Positions 42,829 to 55,225 of a stretch of DNA of 60,000 bases are shown here, one piece after another. The DNA lies in assembly GCF_026151205.1 (NCBI RefSeq), contig NC_087076.1, positions 8,224,902 through 8,284,901 of the forward strand, read 5' to 3'. Under the pieces are notes generated by a model that was not told the origin of the DNA, searched no databases, and saw nothing but the letters and a program-made list of their open reading frames with translations. Each line of letters starts with the position of its first letter. The stretch's first letter is position 1. Made by a program: the position numbers and the translations under genes. This stretch comes from Bolinopsis microptera (Eukaryota > Ctenophora > Tentaculata > Lobata > Bolinopsidae).

Positions 42829-43443
42829 TGTCTGAAAATAGGGAAACTTAAACTAAGTACAACCACCCCCAGTACCAGGGGGTCCTGAATCACTGAATTG
42901 TCTCTCTGTCTCTGTCATTGAGCTGATGAAGCAATATTTGACATGGTAATCTCCTCCTTATGCAACACAAGGAAATATTTTATTACGACACTGCGATAAA
43001 CTAACAACCAGTCAGAAATCACAACACATGACACGTTCACTGGATCAAACTGTAAAATTGCAAACAGAAACGCGCAGCACGAGTGTAGAAATGGTCAGAG
43101 TTTTAGCGCGGCTTTTACACCATACACGTGTACTTAAGTGCATTTCTGAACGCGACTTAAGTGCGTTTTTGTACTTAAGTCTCAATTAGTAGAGTTTCAG
43201 AAACACTTTTACGAATTTTATAGAATTCTAGTAGAATTCTACTTAAGTCGACCATACACTTAAGTGCCACTTAAACGTTTTTTCGGAAAGGACCCCTAGC
43301 ACTTGTAATGACAGACTCAGTACCTTAAAATAACATCATACTATAGTACCCAGCACATTCTTGCAAAAAAAAGGTACAAATATAATATTCTATATTTTAT
43401 TTGACATGTTTAATTTTTAAATGCATATTATATATTTACGTAC

Positions 43444-43562
43444 CGTGTTGGGAGCCGATACATCCGAGTAACATCGTTGAGGGTGACTTGAGCACAAGCT
43501 GTCATCAGAACAACTATCGACATCAGAATTATCTTCATTCGCCTGTGCCGCCGCACGTCCAT
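43444..43562 (-). CDS. Candidate first coding exon with signal peptide
   Basis: ATG at 43562 begins MDVRRHRRMKIILMSIVVLM, followed by 'TACAQVTLNDVTRMYRLP', and the exon ends at a strong donor (CG then GTACGTAAAT, 43443 downwards) in phase 2. A second Met at residue 9 would give a compact basic, hydrophobic, small-residue signal peptide with cleavage near Ala-Cys-Ala. Downstream exons were not found; the Harbinger-like element begins 147 bp away and would lie in the first intron. The product is unknown. A chance frame cannot be excluded. Confidence 0.4.
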
Positions 43563-43936
43563 GTTGTATACTTACTAAACATTTTAATATTGGTGTACCG
43601 TTTAAGTGCTAACTTTTTTAACGAAATTACACCCTTTACTACAGTCCTTATAATAAAATAGGTTTGGCAGACATGTTAGTTGCGAAAGCTCCTTCCTGGC
43701 CAAAGCTCCTGTCGACTTCAGTTGAACATTCATCATTTTAGTATGTGGTTCTGCTTTTTCCACCTCTTAATCTGATAATTTGCTCCAGGGAAGCAACGAA
43801 GTCACCATACCTTCATCAGAAGAGGCGTGTTCAATTTCGCCCCTCCTGATCTCTTAATTGGCTGTTAAGCCATGGAAGTTCAAACAACCTCATTTATGAA
43901 AATAGACTCTGCTCATACGTGTGACGATACTGAAGC

Positions 43937-44112
43937 TGAAAAAGAGGGAGAAGCGTGCCACTGCCACACCCTCTTCGGTCTTTAGTCAATGAAATGTTAT
44001 ATTGTTACAAAACTTTAAAGAAATCTAAGTTTGAACCATATCTATATTCTCTGTGTTGTGCAATTCTGACACGAATTACGTTATTGCAGTGTGGGTAGTT
44101 ACTTTTGGAAGA
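43937..44112. repeat. Degenerate fragment of the mariner-like inverted repeat
   Basis: It follows the order of 8140-8310 (GAGGGAG, CAC-GCCAC, AAATCTAAGTTTGAACCATA, GACACGAATTACG, GTGTGGGTAGTTACTTTTGG) with many differences. Confidence 0.7.
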
Positions 44113-44367
44113 TCGTCTATCACTGCTTTAAATGAAACCACTAGAACATATCCAGGTGTCGACCCGATCATGGAAGATGAAGAACACTTTCTTAGAACAT
44201 GTCCCAGGTACCATTCCAGTAGGACTAACATGAAGGAGCCCACAAAGTCCTTGCTATTTCATGACATGAAGAGCCTCTTTCTCCCGGAACACATAGTGGA
44301 ATTCACCAAGTTCGTCGCTCAGCTATGCAGAACACGATTTCCTGTGAAGAAGAAACACAAACACTAG
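44113..44367 (+). pseudogene. C-terminal fragment of a LINE ORF
   Basis: It encodes GVDPIMEDEEHFLRTCPRY and about 55 more residues to the stop at 44367. E-D-E-x-H-F-L-x-x-C-P matches the C-terminal block of the LINEs at 16712 and 21910. RT is absent. The following 200-300 bp, with TTGTTGTTTCCTGCTAGGGT, is probably the LINE 3' UTR. Confidence 0.65.
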
Positions 44368-45008
44368 TGCCAAAGTAAGAGACATCACCCTTCCGCCGCA
44401 TCACCTTCATCTGCACTCTACATTTGCACTCCACTCCAACACAATCACATCGTCGACTACACAATCACACATTAAGCATCTTTATTTTTCACATTTCACT
44501 TTGTTGTTGTTTCCTGCTAGGGTTTGCGTGCTTTTCTCGCTCTTTTTGGTAGCTCCTATTTTGATCGATTTGCATTCGCCTCTGGCTTGTAGAGTGACAC
44601 CACGACATTTTGGTAATGGTTTTCTCTCCCATTTGGATTACGGATTTTGGATTTATTTTAGCAACACCGATCTAACGTTATTATACTGTAATATATAGAT
44701 CTATCTTTGTAAATCTTTGTATTCTAGAATACATTAAAATCAATACATTAAAATTTGAAAAACTGATCGAAAAAAAAAACGAACAGAAACTGATGGAAAC
44801 ACAAAGTGGAAAATAGAATTGTAGGACATTGGTTGTTACACTTACACTAAGGTTGTGTATCCTAATTTTAAAACTCGTGTGGCCGCAGTCCTGATCTTGC
44901 CCGACACCACCAATAGTAATACGCGTATCGATTACTGCGTGCAAATTAATGCGAGCATGCGAACAGGTCACCCGTATTAATTTTATTTCACAATTATTAC
45001 AAATTTCA

Positions 45009-45072
45009 TATTTTTTTCACTGTATTAATTGGCTGCTCTAGTTCCATGACCAATTAATACAGTGAAAAAATA
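45009..45072. repeat. Inverted repeat, 23-bp arms
   Basis: TTCACTGTATTAATTGG and its reverse complement, extended by T-rich and A-rich ends, flank a 17-bp loop. It ends 7 bp before the second HIRAN-bearing transposon. Confidence 0.85.
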
Positions 45073-45078
45073 GTAGTA

Positions 45079-46121
45079 CCTTACTCGGGAATATTATAGC
45101 GGGTTAATTTATGACTGGGAAAATAAATGACCGGGAAAAATATGGCGGACTTTCCCAAAACCCGCCAAATTATCTCGGTCATGTATTTACCGGTGGCCGA
45201 CCTTTCAAGTTTTTTTTCAGAGGTCAACAAATTTTCAACCGAAATTTCTGTTTTTGTTACTTGTTAAAGAAGTTATTTCAATTTTACAGTTATTGATATT
45301 ACTCAGAAATAGAAAAAAAGACACGTCTATTTAAAGGAAAATAAATCTAAGCAATAATAAGTCAAATCTTCATTAAAGCGTATTCTCATTATCGCTAATG
45401 TCCCCGCCATTATCATTATTTATATCCCCCTGAGCTGCTAACCGTCAAATTCGAAGTTGTATTGTTGTCTTTCATTTTGTCCGCTAATGGGGCTACTGCT
45501 CTGAAGGTCAGCCGGAGCTTAATTTCCTGCCCACCGCTTGGTATTGGGGAACGTCTTGGCTTTGCATCTTCAACTGCTCCAGTAATCAATCCACCGTGGA
45601 CCATGAAATAGTGGCACAGTTTACTCACTTCTAGCGGGATGTGGCCACAAGTTAATTTAACGGGAAAAACTCCCTCTTTCTTTAGTCTACACACTGCACA
45701 CGAGAAGCGATCAATCTTTAGAGACATTATTATTATAATATATATTATATATTATTATTATTTTCGTTTTCTTCTATAACATATAAATTGTTTTCTTCTC
45801 TACAATTCACTGACTCATGGGCAAGAGAAGTGAGAATCACGGTCCACCCTGAAATCTGATTTCTATAACCAAATTGTGATTTTTATAACGAAATTATGGT
45901 AGCAACCGCCAATAAAGTTACAGCCCTCCATCCACTGCTTCAAAAGTCTTCTCTAGCACATATGAGACTTCAGGTAAAATATGATGATCACCACCCCCTT
46001 GGAACCCCATAATCTGAGTCGGCGGGTTTTTTATGACTGGTAAAATTTTTGACCGGGAAAAATATGGCGGAATCTTCCAAAACCCACCATTTTATCCCGG
46101 TTATAATATTCCCGAGTAAGG
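45079..46121. mobile_element. TA-flanked DNA transposon carrying a HIRAN-like ORF, copy 2
   Basis: The termini CCTTACTCGGGAATATTATA (45079) and its inverse ending at 46121 are the same as in copy 1 at 12084-13507; TA lies outside both. It is 380 bp shorter: the ORF's upstream part and neighbouring DNA (including the GC hairpin of copy 1) are replaced by an AT-rich run at about 45727-45785. Confidence 0.82.
45416..45727 (-). pseudogene. HIRAN-like domain protein, N-terminally truncated
   Basis: It shares 'LKIDRFSCAVCRLKKEGVF', 'CGHIPLEVSKLCHYFMVHG' and 'RRSPIPSGGQEIKLRLTF' with the ORF at 12379-12922. It lacks the part containing the GF-x-V-Y and GERVIVGRE motifs, and it changes frame after 'ADKMK', so the acidic tail is lost. 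Substitutions between the copies are mostly conservative in the shared core. Confidence 0.6.
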
Positions 46122-46135
46122 TAAAATATATAGTA

Positions 46136-46465
46136 CTAGAAAACCCGTGGTCACAGGGAGGAACCTAATACTAATAGTATTCTTTGGCAGTCAGTTTTAA
46201 TCCTGTCAAAAAGTATTCATCCCCACCGAAGATACAGCCGATTAAAATGTTGCTCGCACTAAATAAATAAAACACAACGTAATATCAACAAAACCGATAA
46301 AAATGCCGTTTAAACAATCTTTGCACGTGCACGTGCGTGTAACAACCCTCGTTACCATGCACCATGGTTAGTGGTTACTTTGCAACCTTCTGATTTTTAC
46401 ATAATTTCCACGTGGGAGGTCGTACAAAGATTGTACAAAGGGAATTCTCTGAATTATAAGTAAGA
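46136..46465 (-). mobile_element. Helitron-like non-autonomous element (single)
   Basis: On the minus strand it starts TCTTACTTATAATTCAGAGA (after A) and ends CACGGGTTTTCTAG (before T). A 5' TC, a 3' CTAG and insertion between A and T are the marks of Helitrons. A short GC hairpin (CCCTGTG/CACGGG) precedes the end by about 8 bp. Related units lie at 55226-58057. No Rep/helicase is present. It lies 14 bp beyond HIRAN transposon copy 2. Confidence 0.55.
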
Positions 46466-46496
46466 TATACGGATAATTTTATATAATGCATGTTTT

Positions 46497-46830
46497 CAAA
46501 TATAATAGGTGATTGTGGTGCGGAGTTAATAAGGGTTAATAATTTCTAAAATGATTTAAATAAAAATGGAAAGCGGTTCAAGACGGGAGTGATGCATGAT
46601 GACTGATGAGGTGTAATAGTCGTGGTACAGTGTGTACGGACCTTATGATCATGGAATGTGGAGCCTAATAAAGTAATAATGACTTAATTATCCACGAGAA
46701 AGAACTGATTATGCGATTATGTTAAATACTATTGGATACGTGAGGGTACCCCGAATAGAATTGCTCACCTAATGCGGGTTTTGACTCAGCGGGTAAATAC
46801 TCCTACCCTTGTAGTGAAGGCCGGGTTAGT
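46497..46830. repeat. Dispersed repeat shared (inverted) with 6646-6905
   Basis: Blocks GCGGGTAAATACTCCTACCC, ACCTTATGATCATGGAATGT and TAATAGGTGATTGTGGTGCG correspond in reverse to those at 6646-6905. Confidence 0.65.
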
Positions 46831-46882
46831 ACGCTAAACTATAACGCAACAGTTAAAGCATGAAAAATAAACTGGCCCCCCT

Positions 46883-47687
<805 letters not shown>

Positions 47688-48068
47688 ATCCTGGAACTGA
47701 AAAAGGTCCCGCTCACATTGGGACTCGCGCTAAGTTTCTAGATGTAATCCGACTTATATGATTATGACTCTAAATAACACAATTGACTCGGGTACACTTT
47801 TTCACCAGTGGGGCATTCCTCGGAATCACGCCCTTTTTGACCGTACCCATATCGCGACCCCCACTATAAATTATCCCGGCTTCTGATTGAGATACAGACC
47901 TCACCGATTAACCAAAATGTGCCTAAAATGCATGTTTATATTAGTGCTATGAAGATACTTAAGGCCTAAGATACTTAGTTTTTGAGAAATCGCCAAAAAT
48001 CCGATCTTGACTATTATTTAGGGTCATATAAGTCCCAATGTGAGCGGGACTTTTTCCAGTCCCAGGAT
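47688..48068. mobile_element. MITE, about 38-bp inverted repeats, TA duplication
   Basis: ATCCTGGAACTGAAAAAGGT plus CCCGCTCACATTGGGACT on the left is mirrored at the right (ending AGGAT at 48068) with two small differences. TA lies on both sides. Confidence 0.82.
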
Positions 48069-48070
48069 TA

Positions 48071-48836
48071 TACTGCATTTTTTCACCAGAAGGAATAAAT
48101 TTTCGTGTTTAAGATGTTTATTGTTTACGATGACTTACTTATTCTCATGGCAGCTGAAGCATAATTTGTATAACTATAACCTGATTCATAGCTTAAGTTG
48201 TAAAGCTAAAAGTTGGATGCCTATATCACCGAATTTCAAAAATATATACTTACTGCTCTTCTAGGAGTAGGATATCGGCAGTATAAATCACTTCTCACTT
48301 CTCACTCATTATTTATTTAAGTACTGTAAACCCTGAACAAAGATAATCACTTTTATATCTCTATCAGGGAGAAACCGATTTGTAGGTTTTATCTTAGATC
48401 TATTAAATTGCTTGACCAAATTGATAAAAATATTTATGAAAACTAGCTCTTATACTTTATAGCCCTTATACTGCATATCATTCCGGATTACCCCTAAAAC
48501 AGAGCTGTAAAAACGCTTCACTGAGGATTTATTCATTTATGAATATGAGCAAATTTGCGTTTTTAATATTTGATCTGCATTATACCCCGCATATTAATAT
48601 ATTGCATATTAAGTAAGGAAGAATGATCAATGAACATCAGCTTCATAGCTTGCATAGAAATTGTGATTATATTGCTTATGCGGCTGATCTCTTTTGGATT
48701 TTGTCGACATTGATCATTAACGATTGATGATAATGATAAATGTGACCAATTAGATGGAGTCAACTTTGCTCGGTTAACCATTTCCTCGATATTCGATAAT
48801 TGAACACTTAGCCAGGTTTATAGTTATCCAGTTTGT
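48071..48836. other. Non-coding stretch
   Basis: Nothing recognised. Confidence 0.35.
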
Positions 48837-48844
48837 GCATGTTT

Positions 48845-49910
48845 CAGGGGTGTAGGAATGATTTTCTTCATGGGGGGGCCAAATTCTAAATATTTTTTGG
48901 CGCTTCGCGCCAAAGCCTGAATTTCGAGGGTAAGGATAAAAGGAAATTGCAACATGTGCGGTATCGCGATTTTTCACGTTTGCCGCAACAAATCGCGATT
49001 TTTCAGATCCTGGCCTCACGACAAATCGCGATTTTTTCAGTTCTTCGCGCAAATTGCTCATTTTCCTTTAAATCTGAGGACCAAATTTGCGTATTTTCCT
49101 TCAAATCTGTGGGCCAAATATTACGTTTTCTATAATTAGTGCATGAAACCGATCAGTATCACATCCACAACCTTCTGAATGTAGGTACGGACTTCAAAAA
49201 ATCCGAAAAATATATTTTCGGCCCAAAATGATCAGGGTAGCATGAAACATGGACAAAAGTAACTTCCAGAAAAAATTTGAAAAATTTCGACTTTTCGAAA
49301 TTGGAAGGCCTGCCTTCCGAGATCGCATTACAAAGGGGAACCCTCAAGTTCAAAATCGTATATATCGAACTTCGAAAACCGAAAAAAATCGTATATCGAA
49401 GGGGTAGGTAGGACTTCGAAAACCGAAAAAAATATTTTCGGCTCATAATGATCAGGGTAGCATGAAACATGAACAAAAGTAGTTTGCAGAAAAACTTTGA
49501 AAAATTTTGACTTAAAAAATTTTTGGTCCGAGTCATTCTCGATACGTACCTCTGAAAGCAGAGCTCCCTCTTCCGAGCTCATATTACGAAGGGGAGGCCT
49601 GCCTTCCGTGATCACATTACAAAGGGGAACCCTCGAGTCCAAAATCGTATATCGAACTTCGAAAACCGAAAAAAATATTTTTGGCTCATAATGATCAGGG
49701 TAGCATGAAACATGAACAAAAGTAGTTTCCAAGAAAACTTTGAAAATTTTTGACATACAAAATTTTTGACTTAAAAAATTTTCGGGAAAGAAAATTTTTT
49801 CCCAAAAATTTTTAGAAACCTAAATTAAAAAGTTGGCCCTTTTTGGCCCCTTGCCCAGATTTCATGGGGGGGCGATGGCCCCCCCTGCCCCCCCGCTTCC
49901 TACACCCCTG
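48845..49910. mobile_element. hAT-like non-autonomous element with perfect 8-bp target duplication
   Basis: The tips CAGGGGTGTAGGAA and its inverse (TTCCTACACCCCTG) bound the element. GCATGTTT is found on both sides (48837-48844 and 49911-49918). CAGGGGTG-type tips with an 8-bp duplication are typical of hAT transposons. There is no transposase. The interior contains two to three diverged tandem blocks of about 220 bp, each with CGAACTTCGAAAACCGAAAA and GATCAGGGTAGCATGAAACA, and G/C homopolymers near both ends. Confidence 0.88.
48897..48913. repeat. GC hairpin with TTC loop
   Basis: TTGGCGC, loop TTC, GCGCCAA. It lies inside the hAT-like element. Confidence 0.75.
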
Positions 49911-50125
49911 GCATGTTTAGTTTATCACTGATCCTTTTTTATCCAAATCATTGTAGCCTGATTAACCTTAATATTTTACAAATAACACTTCCAGTCTTAT
50001 CGTACAATTTTGCATTGCATTATAAAATGTTATTATTCATTTGAAAAATGTTATTATTCAAATGAGCAAAGTGAAACTATATACTAAAGCATTATTTAAT
50101 TCTCCACAATATAGTTTAATATGCT

Positions 50126-51271
50126 CTTTAGGTAAACTGGATCCGATCCTTCCTGACTGAAAGGAAGCAATGTGTTGTGTTAAATGGTGTATCATCGTTT
50201 GCTGCCGCAATCCTCAGTGGAGTTCCACAGGGCACCGTTCTTGGGCCACTGTTATTCATTCTGTTCATAAATGATATGAAGCTATGTGTTAAAGGGTCTG
50301 TCATCAGATTCTTTGCTGATGACACTAGGATTCTTAAGCATATCTACAGTTTGGCCGACAAAGATGTCCTGCAGGATGATCTCAACTCTGTTGTTAATTG
50401 GGCTAAGTGCAACAACATGGCCCTTCATGAGGATAAGTTCGAGCTTCTTGTTCACAAGCATTGTCCAAAGAATTCCTTGTTTGATCATCCATTCGCCATC
50501 CAAGCTCAAACATATGAAGTGTCTAACGGAAACATGCTGTACCCCACTCAAACGGTGAAAGATCTAGGAGTGACAGTTTCCGCTGATTTGTCCTGGACCC
50601 CACACGTCAACAGGATAGCTGAACGCGCAGGAAAAGTTGCTTCTTGGGTGCTAAGTGCGTTCAAAACGAGAGACAAAGCCACCATGATGACTCTGTACAA
50701 GTCTCTCGTTAGAAGCCATCTGGAGTATTGCTGTCCTCTGTGGAATTGCTCTAAGAACAAGGACATCCTACAGCTAGAAGGGATTCAGCGTACGTTTACA
50801 TTGAAAATAGATGGCACCCAGCACCTCAACTACTGGCAGAGATTAAAGGCCCTAGATCTGATGTCATTGCAAAGAAGAAGAGAACGGTATTTAATCATCA
50901 ACATGTGGAAAGTTCTGCATTGCAAGTGCCCTAATGATATTGGTATCCAGTTCTCGGTGACTCTCAGACATGGTCAAAAAGCAGTTGTGCCCAGTATAGC
51001 TAAGTCCAGCAGTCAACGTAATCAAGCACTACATGACAACTAATTTGCAGTCACTGGACCTCGATTATGGAATGTAATCCCAACACATATGCACACCATC
51101 GAGGATCCTATGCAATTCAAAGCGGCTTTAACGAACTTTGTGAAGTCATTTCCGGACGAGCCTCCAGCTCCAGGATACAGCCGTCGGAATGGAAACTCCT
51201 TGCTTGATTGGAGTGGTGATAAAACAGTTTCTACACTGTCCGGGGGGTCGACTTTTTCGATGGCCCGATAG
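50126..51271 (+). pseudogene. 5'-truncated LINE reverse transcriptase, one in-frame stop
   Basis: The sequence starts inside the RT ('WIRSFLTERKQCVVLNG' at about 50132) and continues with 'SGVPQGTVLGPLLFILFIN', the catalytic 'RFFADDTRIL', 'DLGVTVSADLSWTPHV', 'SLVRSHLEYCCPLWN' and 'RLKALDLMSLQRRRERYLI'. A TAA at 51041-51043 interrupts it, but the same frame continues at once with 'FAVTGPRLWNVIPTHMHTI' to the stop near 51271. This differs in type from the LINE at 16712 (motif G-V-P-Q-G against T-E-Q-G-H), being of the Jockey/CR1/L2-like kind. 5' truncation is normal for LINE insertions. Confidence 0.88.
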
Positions 51272-52154
51272 AGGATTCTATGAAGCCCTACAAAGTAACA
51301 AAGTAAGTAGGTGGTCACCCTGACCATGACAGCTCCCTGGCCTACGAAGAAAAAGGTCACTTGACAGTTGACACTTTCGAAATCACGTGACCTTAACGAA
51401 ATGTATCTGCACATGAGCTGAACTATTATAACTATATGATATTTACTGTCGGGACTCGGGGGCCTTTTGGTAAAATCTCCAAAATGGAGTGTTAAGAGAT
51501 TTAGCAAGCTCGGAAGGTCTCAAAATCAGTTTCTCTGCAATGATAGAATATTTTATGCGACTATCTGTTTCTGTTTATGTTACTGACTCCTCCTAATTAA
51601 TATTATGACGTTAACGTTAATTTGGTATCCACTATAAGTATCCACTATTATCCATAAAAACCGTTTAACTGCTGTTGAACGGAGAGAATGAAATATAATT
51701 GCTTTATAATACATATAGCATGGAGCACCTTAACGGGTGATACTCGTAAAATCTTTGTTTCAAAGACCGTCGACGAGTCCAACTCAGCGCACGTCTTGGT
51801 AGGTTATAAACCTATAACTATAAGGAGCACCACTTATATTATGCTTTTAATGCAGTCTCGTTCAGATTGTTAGGTAGGTATAGTGTTGTTAATGTTAAGG
51901 TAAACTTAAATAAGTGCACTTAATATAATTTAATGGCAGTTTGAGAATCGAAATAAGTTCCTCCAGTTTCTCCGATAGAATTATTTTTATCCTTGATGAA
52001 TGGTGCTCTATAAAAGCACTATTATATATTACGTTCTTAAAACTATAAATTGAGAATGAGCTGGACGGTATCATGCAGTCTTTTAATTTAACGAAACGGG
52101 ATAGTCAATAAAACGCATGAATGGATTTATACTACGTCAAGATTCCTGCAGTTG
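51272..52154. other. LINE 3' flank and non-coding DNA
   Basis: The 90-bp repeat shared with 40733-40832 is at 51722-51815. Nothing else was recognised. Confidence 0.4.
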
Positions 52155-52640
52155 CGCCCTCGCGGAGATCTGTCCACTAAATTCCGGTCCCGAAGTTAAT
52201 AGAAATGCTTTATCAAAGTCAAACCTTAAATTGTGAGACCGGCATTTATAATAAACTTTTACGTTAAATTGGATATTAAACGTTTTTGATAGTATTCATG
52301 GTAGTTCAATAAAAAAACACGACTGCACGAGGCCAGAATGCTCCTTCTGATGAGCACGACGTAAGAACATTTTAAATCAATTGGTAGACGCGCCCAAGAG
52401 CTATCCAATTATGTTCGGACCTCGAAATTTAAAGGCCAGTATTTATATTAAAGTTTTATGTTTAATAAAATATCGAACGTTTTTTATAGTATTGGTACTG
52501 GTAGTCCAATAGACAACCGGCTGCATGGGGATGCTCCTAGTTCTTTTGGTGAACACACTACGAACAATACGACGTAAGAAAACGCGGAGAGCTGTTCACT
52601 AAAGCTCGGTCCCAAAGTTAATAATAATAAAATTACTTTA
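52155..52640. repeat. Diverged tandem repeat, about 200-240 bp unit, 2.3 copies
   Basis: Each unit starts near a GAGCTGTYCACTAAA/GAGCTATCCAATT block, passes TTCGGWCC, AAGTT or AATTT, a block like TTTATATTAAAGTTTTA, ATCGAACGTTTTTTATAGTATT, and ends GACGTAAGAA. Units begin at about 52160, 52397 and 52587; the third is cut off. Confidence 0.55.
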
Positions 52641-52970
52641 TCTATATTCAGAGACGTTTATAAAGGTTATGTGCATTGTGCAATAACGGATCAACGTGGA
52701 ATCATACGATAATAAGCTTGCAGCTTGCAGCTTCCGAAGATAATGTGTTCAATGTTGGTTTCTAAAAGTGTATAGCGAGCAAATTTAACAATAGTTATAA
52801 TAGAATAATACATTGACTGTTTCGTGCCGGTGATAATTCCCGACAGCAAGCTGTTGGGACTTAAATGAATAACGCTTGGTTAATTAATATTATGTAATAT
52901 CGGTGGTGTTTTGCAGGTCAACCAAAAAAGAATGGTCTTTAAACTTTTAAAGCTGCCGTACTCCAATAAT

Positions 52971-53457
52971 CTAAGATGAGAAGTACGAATGAGTCGGACT
53001 TTTCAATTTACTCGTATCGTACGTACTTTTCAATTCTATTGAAAAGTTCTCCTTCTAGAAATCGATGGAAGAGTTCTAAATCGCATGTTACGGACTAATA
53101 TTGAGCGATTTCAAAATCTTGTGTTTCTATATTCCAATCGTCGGTTAACTTAAAGTTTAACTTTAAGAGAAATAAGCTGTTTAAATAAGTAATTTGTCGA
53201 GTAATTTTGTAGAATTTTTGATTTACTTTTAAATGCTTGCCTGACCTAAGAATTGTGTGTTTAATTTGTTCGCGAACGGTATATTTTCTCTAACATCGGC
53301 AAAAAATTACATTTTACAACGGCCCCGATGATAATAATTCAAAAACAAACAAATTCTATCTGAATCGTACGTCGTATGAGTCGGACTTTTCAAAGTTGCG
53401 TACAAGTACCTAAGTACGTACTTTTCCCCCTAAACGAGTCCGTACTTCTCATCTTAG
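52971..53457. mobile_element. MITE with perfect 8-bp target duplication
   Basis: CTAAGATGAGAAGTACG at 52971 is mirrored, ending at 53457, and both sides carry CCAATAAT (52963-52970, 53458-53465). There are further inverted motifs GAGTCGGACTTTTCAA inside. No ORF. The 8-bp duplication suggests a hAT-type origin, though the tip is not a standard hAT tip. Confidence 0.85.
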
Positions 53458-53465
53458 CCAATAAT

Positions 53466-55111
53466 ACTACATATAAAATGGTGGTTAATCATGATTACCC
53501 TTGATGGAAACCCATTAAAGCAAGGATCACGCGACCACCGGAATTGAAATGGCCACCACGAAAATGGCCATGAGTAAGCATTATATCAGTAGTATAATAA
53601 CTAACAAGTTACAGTAGTATAATCTCATCTGTGGTATGATATGTGCATTATACTATTATAATAGAGTAATAGGTAGTACTGATAAGTGATATGTGGCGGT
53701 GGTTTATCGATATGACTATTATATGGATAAGTTACTACTTTACCATTTACTAGAACTTTAGAACATTTACTTGCAATTTTGGTGGTGGGTTCTGCGAAAG
53801 AGCTTTTACTAATAGTAATTCAATCGCCAGCGCAGTATTATAACGTGATTTGAGTTTTCACGGTTTTGCAGTCGAACTTTTAACGGTCGTATCTAAATTT
53901 TACCAAACCCTAACTATAACCCCGAAACTAACCATAACCTTAACAGTTAACCAACATGACCAAACCGGAACCCTAAACTATCGAATTCATGTTTTACCTT
54001 TCACGTATCTAAGGCGGTATCTCGCCCTCCTCAGAGAGGCATTTTTAATGTCATTGGGGTAATATATAGGATCAACATCCAAAATTAAGTTCCATACCTT
54101 CAGGGCCCATGAAACAGGCAAGCTACAGAAAAAACTGTTCGCGAAGTGATACCATTACCAATCTTATAATGTATAAGTAGCCAATCTTAAAAGCAATTAA
54201 GAAACGGCCGACCTACTAGTACTACTACACGTTTAAGTACCCATGAATCTGAAATAAGGAAATAGTACAATCAGAACAGGTTCTGGCACTGCGTAACTCT
54301 GCCATTAACGTCTAAACTACTTAATTGAATAGTTTAACGTTAATTGCTTCTGGAGGTGGTTATAAATGATCGGTCCCACTAAATCGTCACGTTATAATTT
54401 TTGGGTGAGCGATTTAGTAAGAACCATAAGTTGCGAAACGCGAAACGTACCTATGTTGCGGGAAGGTGGGGTGATAGTTTAACGCCATTGATCGTGGCCA
54501 CTTGCTATATAGCTATATAACCAAGGTACATTATAAAGCTCAAGTTGTACATCAGACATTCTAGTATCTCTGGTAGAGCAGTTGATATCGTTCATTACCC
54601 GGTACAGCTACGAGTTCAAATTAATTCAAATTCAAATTTATCAAATTTATCAATTATACAATTGCAATTTACTCTCACATAATAAGATAATATATTGTAT
54701 CACTACTATATCTCATTTACCCTTTTTTTCACTTAGACAGAATTAAATACATTTTGTAATATGGTGAATGATGAGAATAATTAATTAAATATGTGGCAAG
54801 TGAAGGGTACTGAATTTAAAATTTAAAATGGAGAGTTTGCAATTTGTGAGTAACCGGGGTTAGGCAGTAGCCTACAGGCTAAAAAGAGCGTTCACCGGCT
54901 AAACAACAAGTTGTAATAAACAACAGTTGGATAAACAACAAGTTGTAAGAGATCTAGAAGATGTAGACTGTAGAGGTAGATTTAAGATTAATAGTAACTC
55001 CGAATAAATGAACGAGGAACCGTAAATTAAGAAAGTGCAGGAGTGCCATAATAAGATATTTAGAATATTTAAATTTTATAATAACTTGTTTTTCATTGAT
55101 TCAATAATAAT
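53466..55111. other. Non-coding stretch
   Basis: The segment 53876-53990 (CCAAACCCTAACTATAACCC and following) is shared in inverted form with 6470-6560. No gene was recognised. Confidence 0.4.
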
Positions 55112-55218
55112 AACGGACCTTAAACGGACGGACATTATTTGGACGGACATTAAAATGAACGCTTATAAAGTTATAAGGCCTCCAGCGTTCAATTAATGTC
55201 CGTTCAAATAAGGTCCGA
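55112..55218. repeat. Small foldback with CGGACCTT tips
   Basis: CGGACCTTAAACGGACGGAC... is mirrored by ...AATGTCCGTTCAAATAAGGTCCG-like sequence; GGACGGACATT occurs twice on the left arm. Confidence 0.65.
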
Positions 55219-55225
55219 TAAGGTA

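Larger units (their letters stand above)
40444..43296 (-). mobile_element. PIF/Harbinger-like DNA transposon with two ORFs
   Basis: Terminal inverted repeats GGGGTCCTTTCCGAAA open at 40444 and close at 43296. On the minus strand the transposase (42828-42056) is followed by a second ORF (41752-40868). At least a dozen ACTTAAGT palindromes cluster just inside both ends and between the two ORFs. The 3-bp target duplication typical of Harbinger is not clear. PIF/Harbinger elements usually pair the transposase with a Myb/SANT-like protein. Here the second ORF is of a different type. The element lies 147 bp downstream of the signal-peptide exon. Confidence 0.85.

Noticed and set aside
52330-52380. 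Possible hammerhead ribozyme core (CTGATGAG ... GACG)
   Set aside because: The required GAAA segment and flanking stems are not present in a consistent arrangement.
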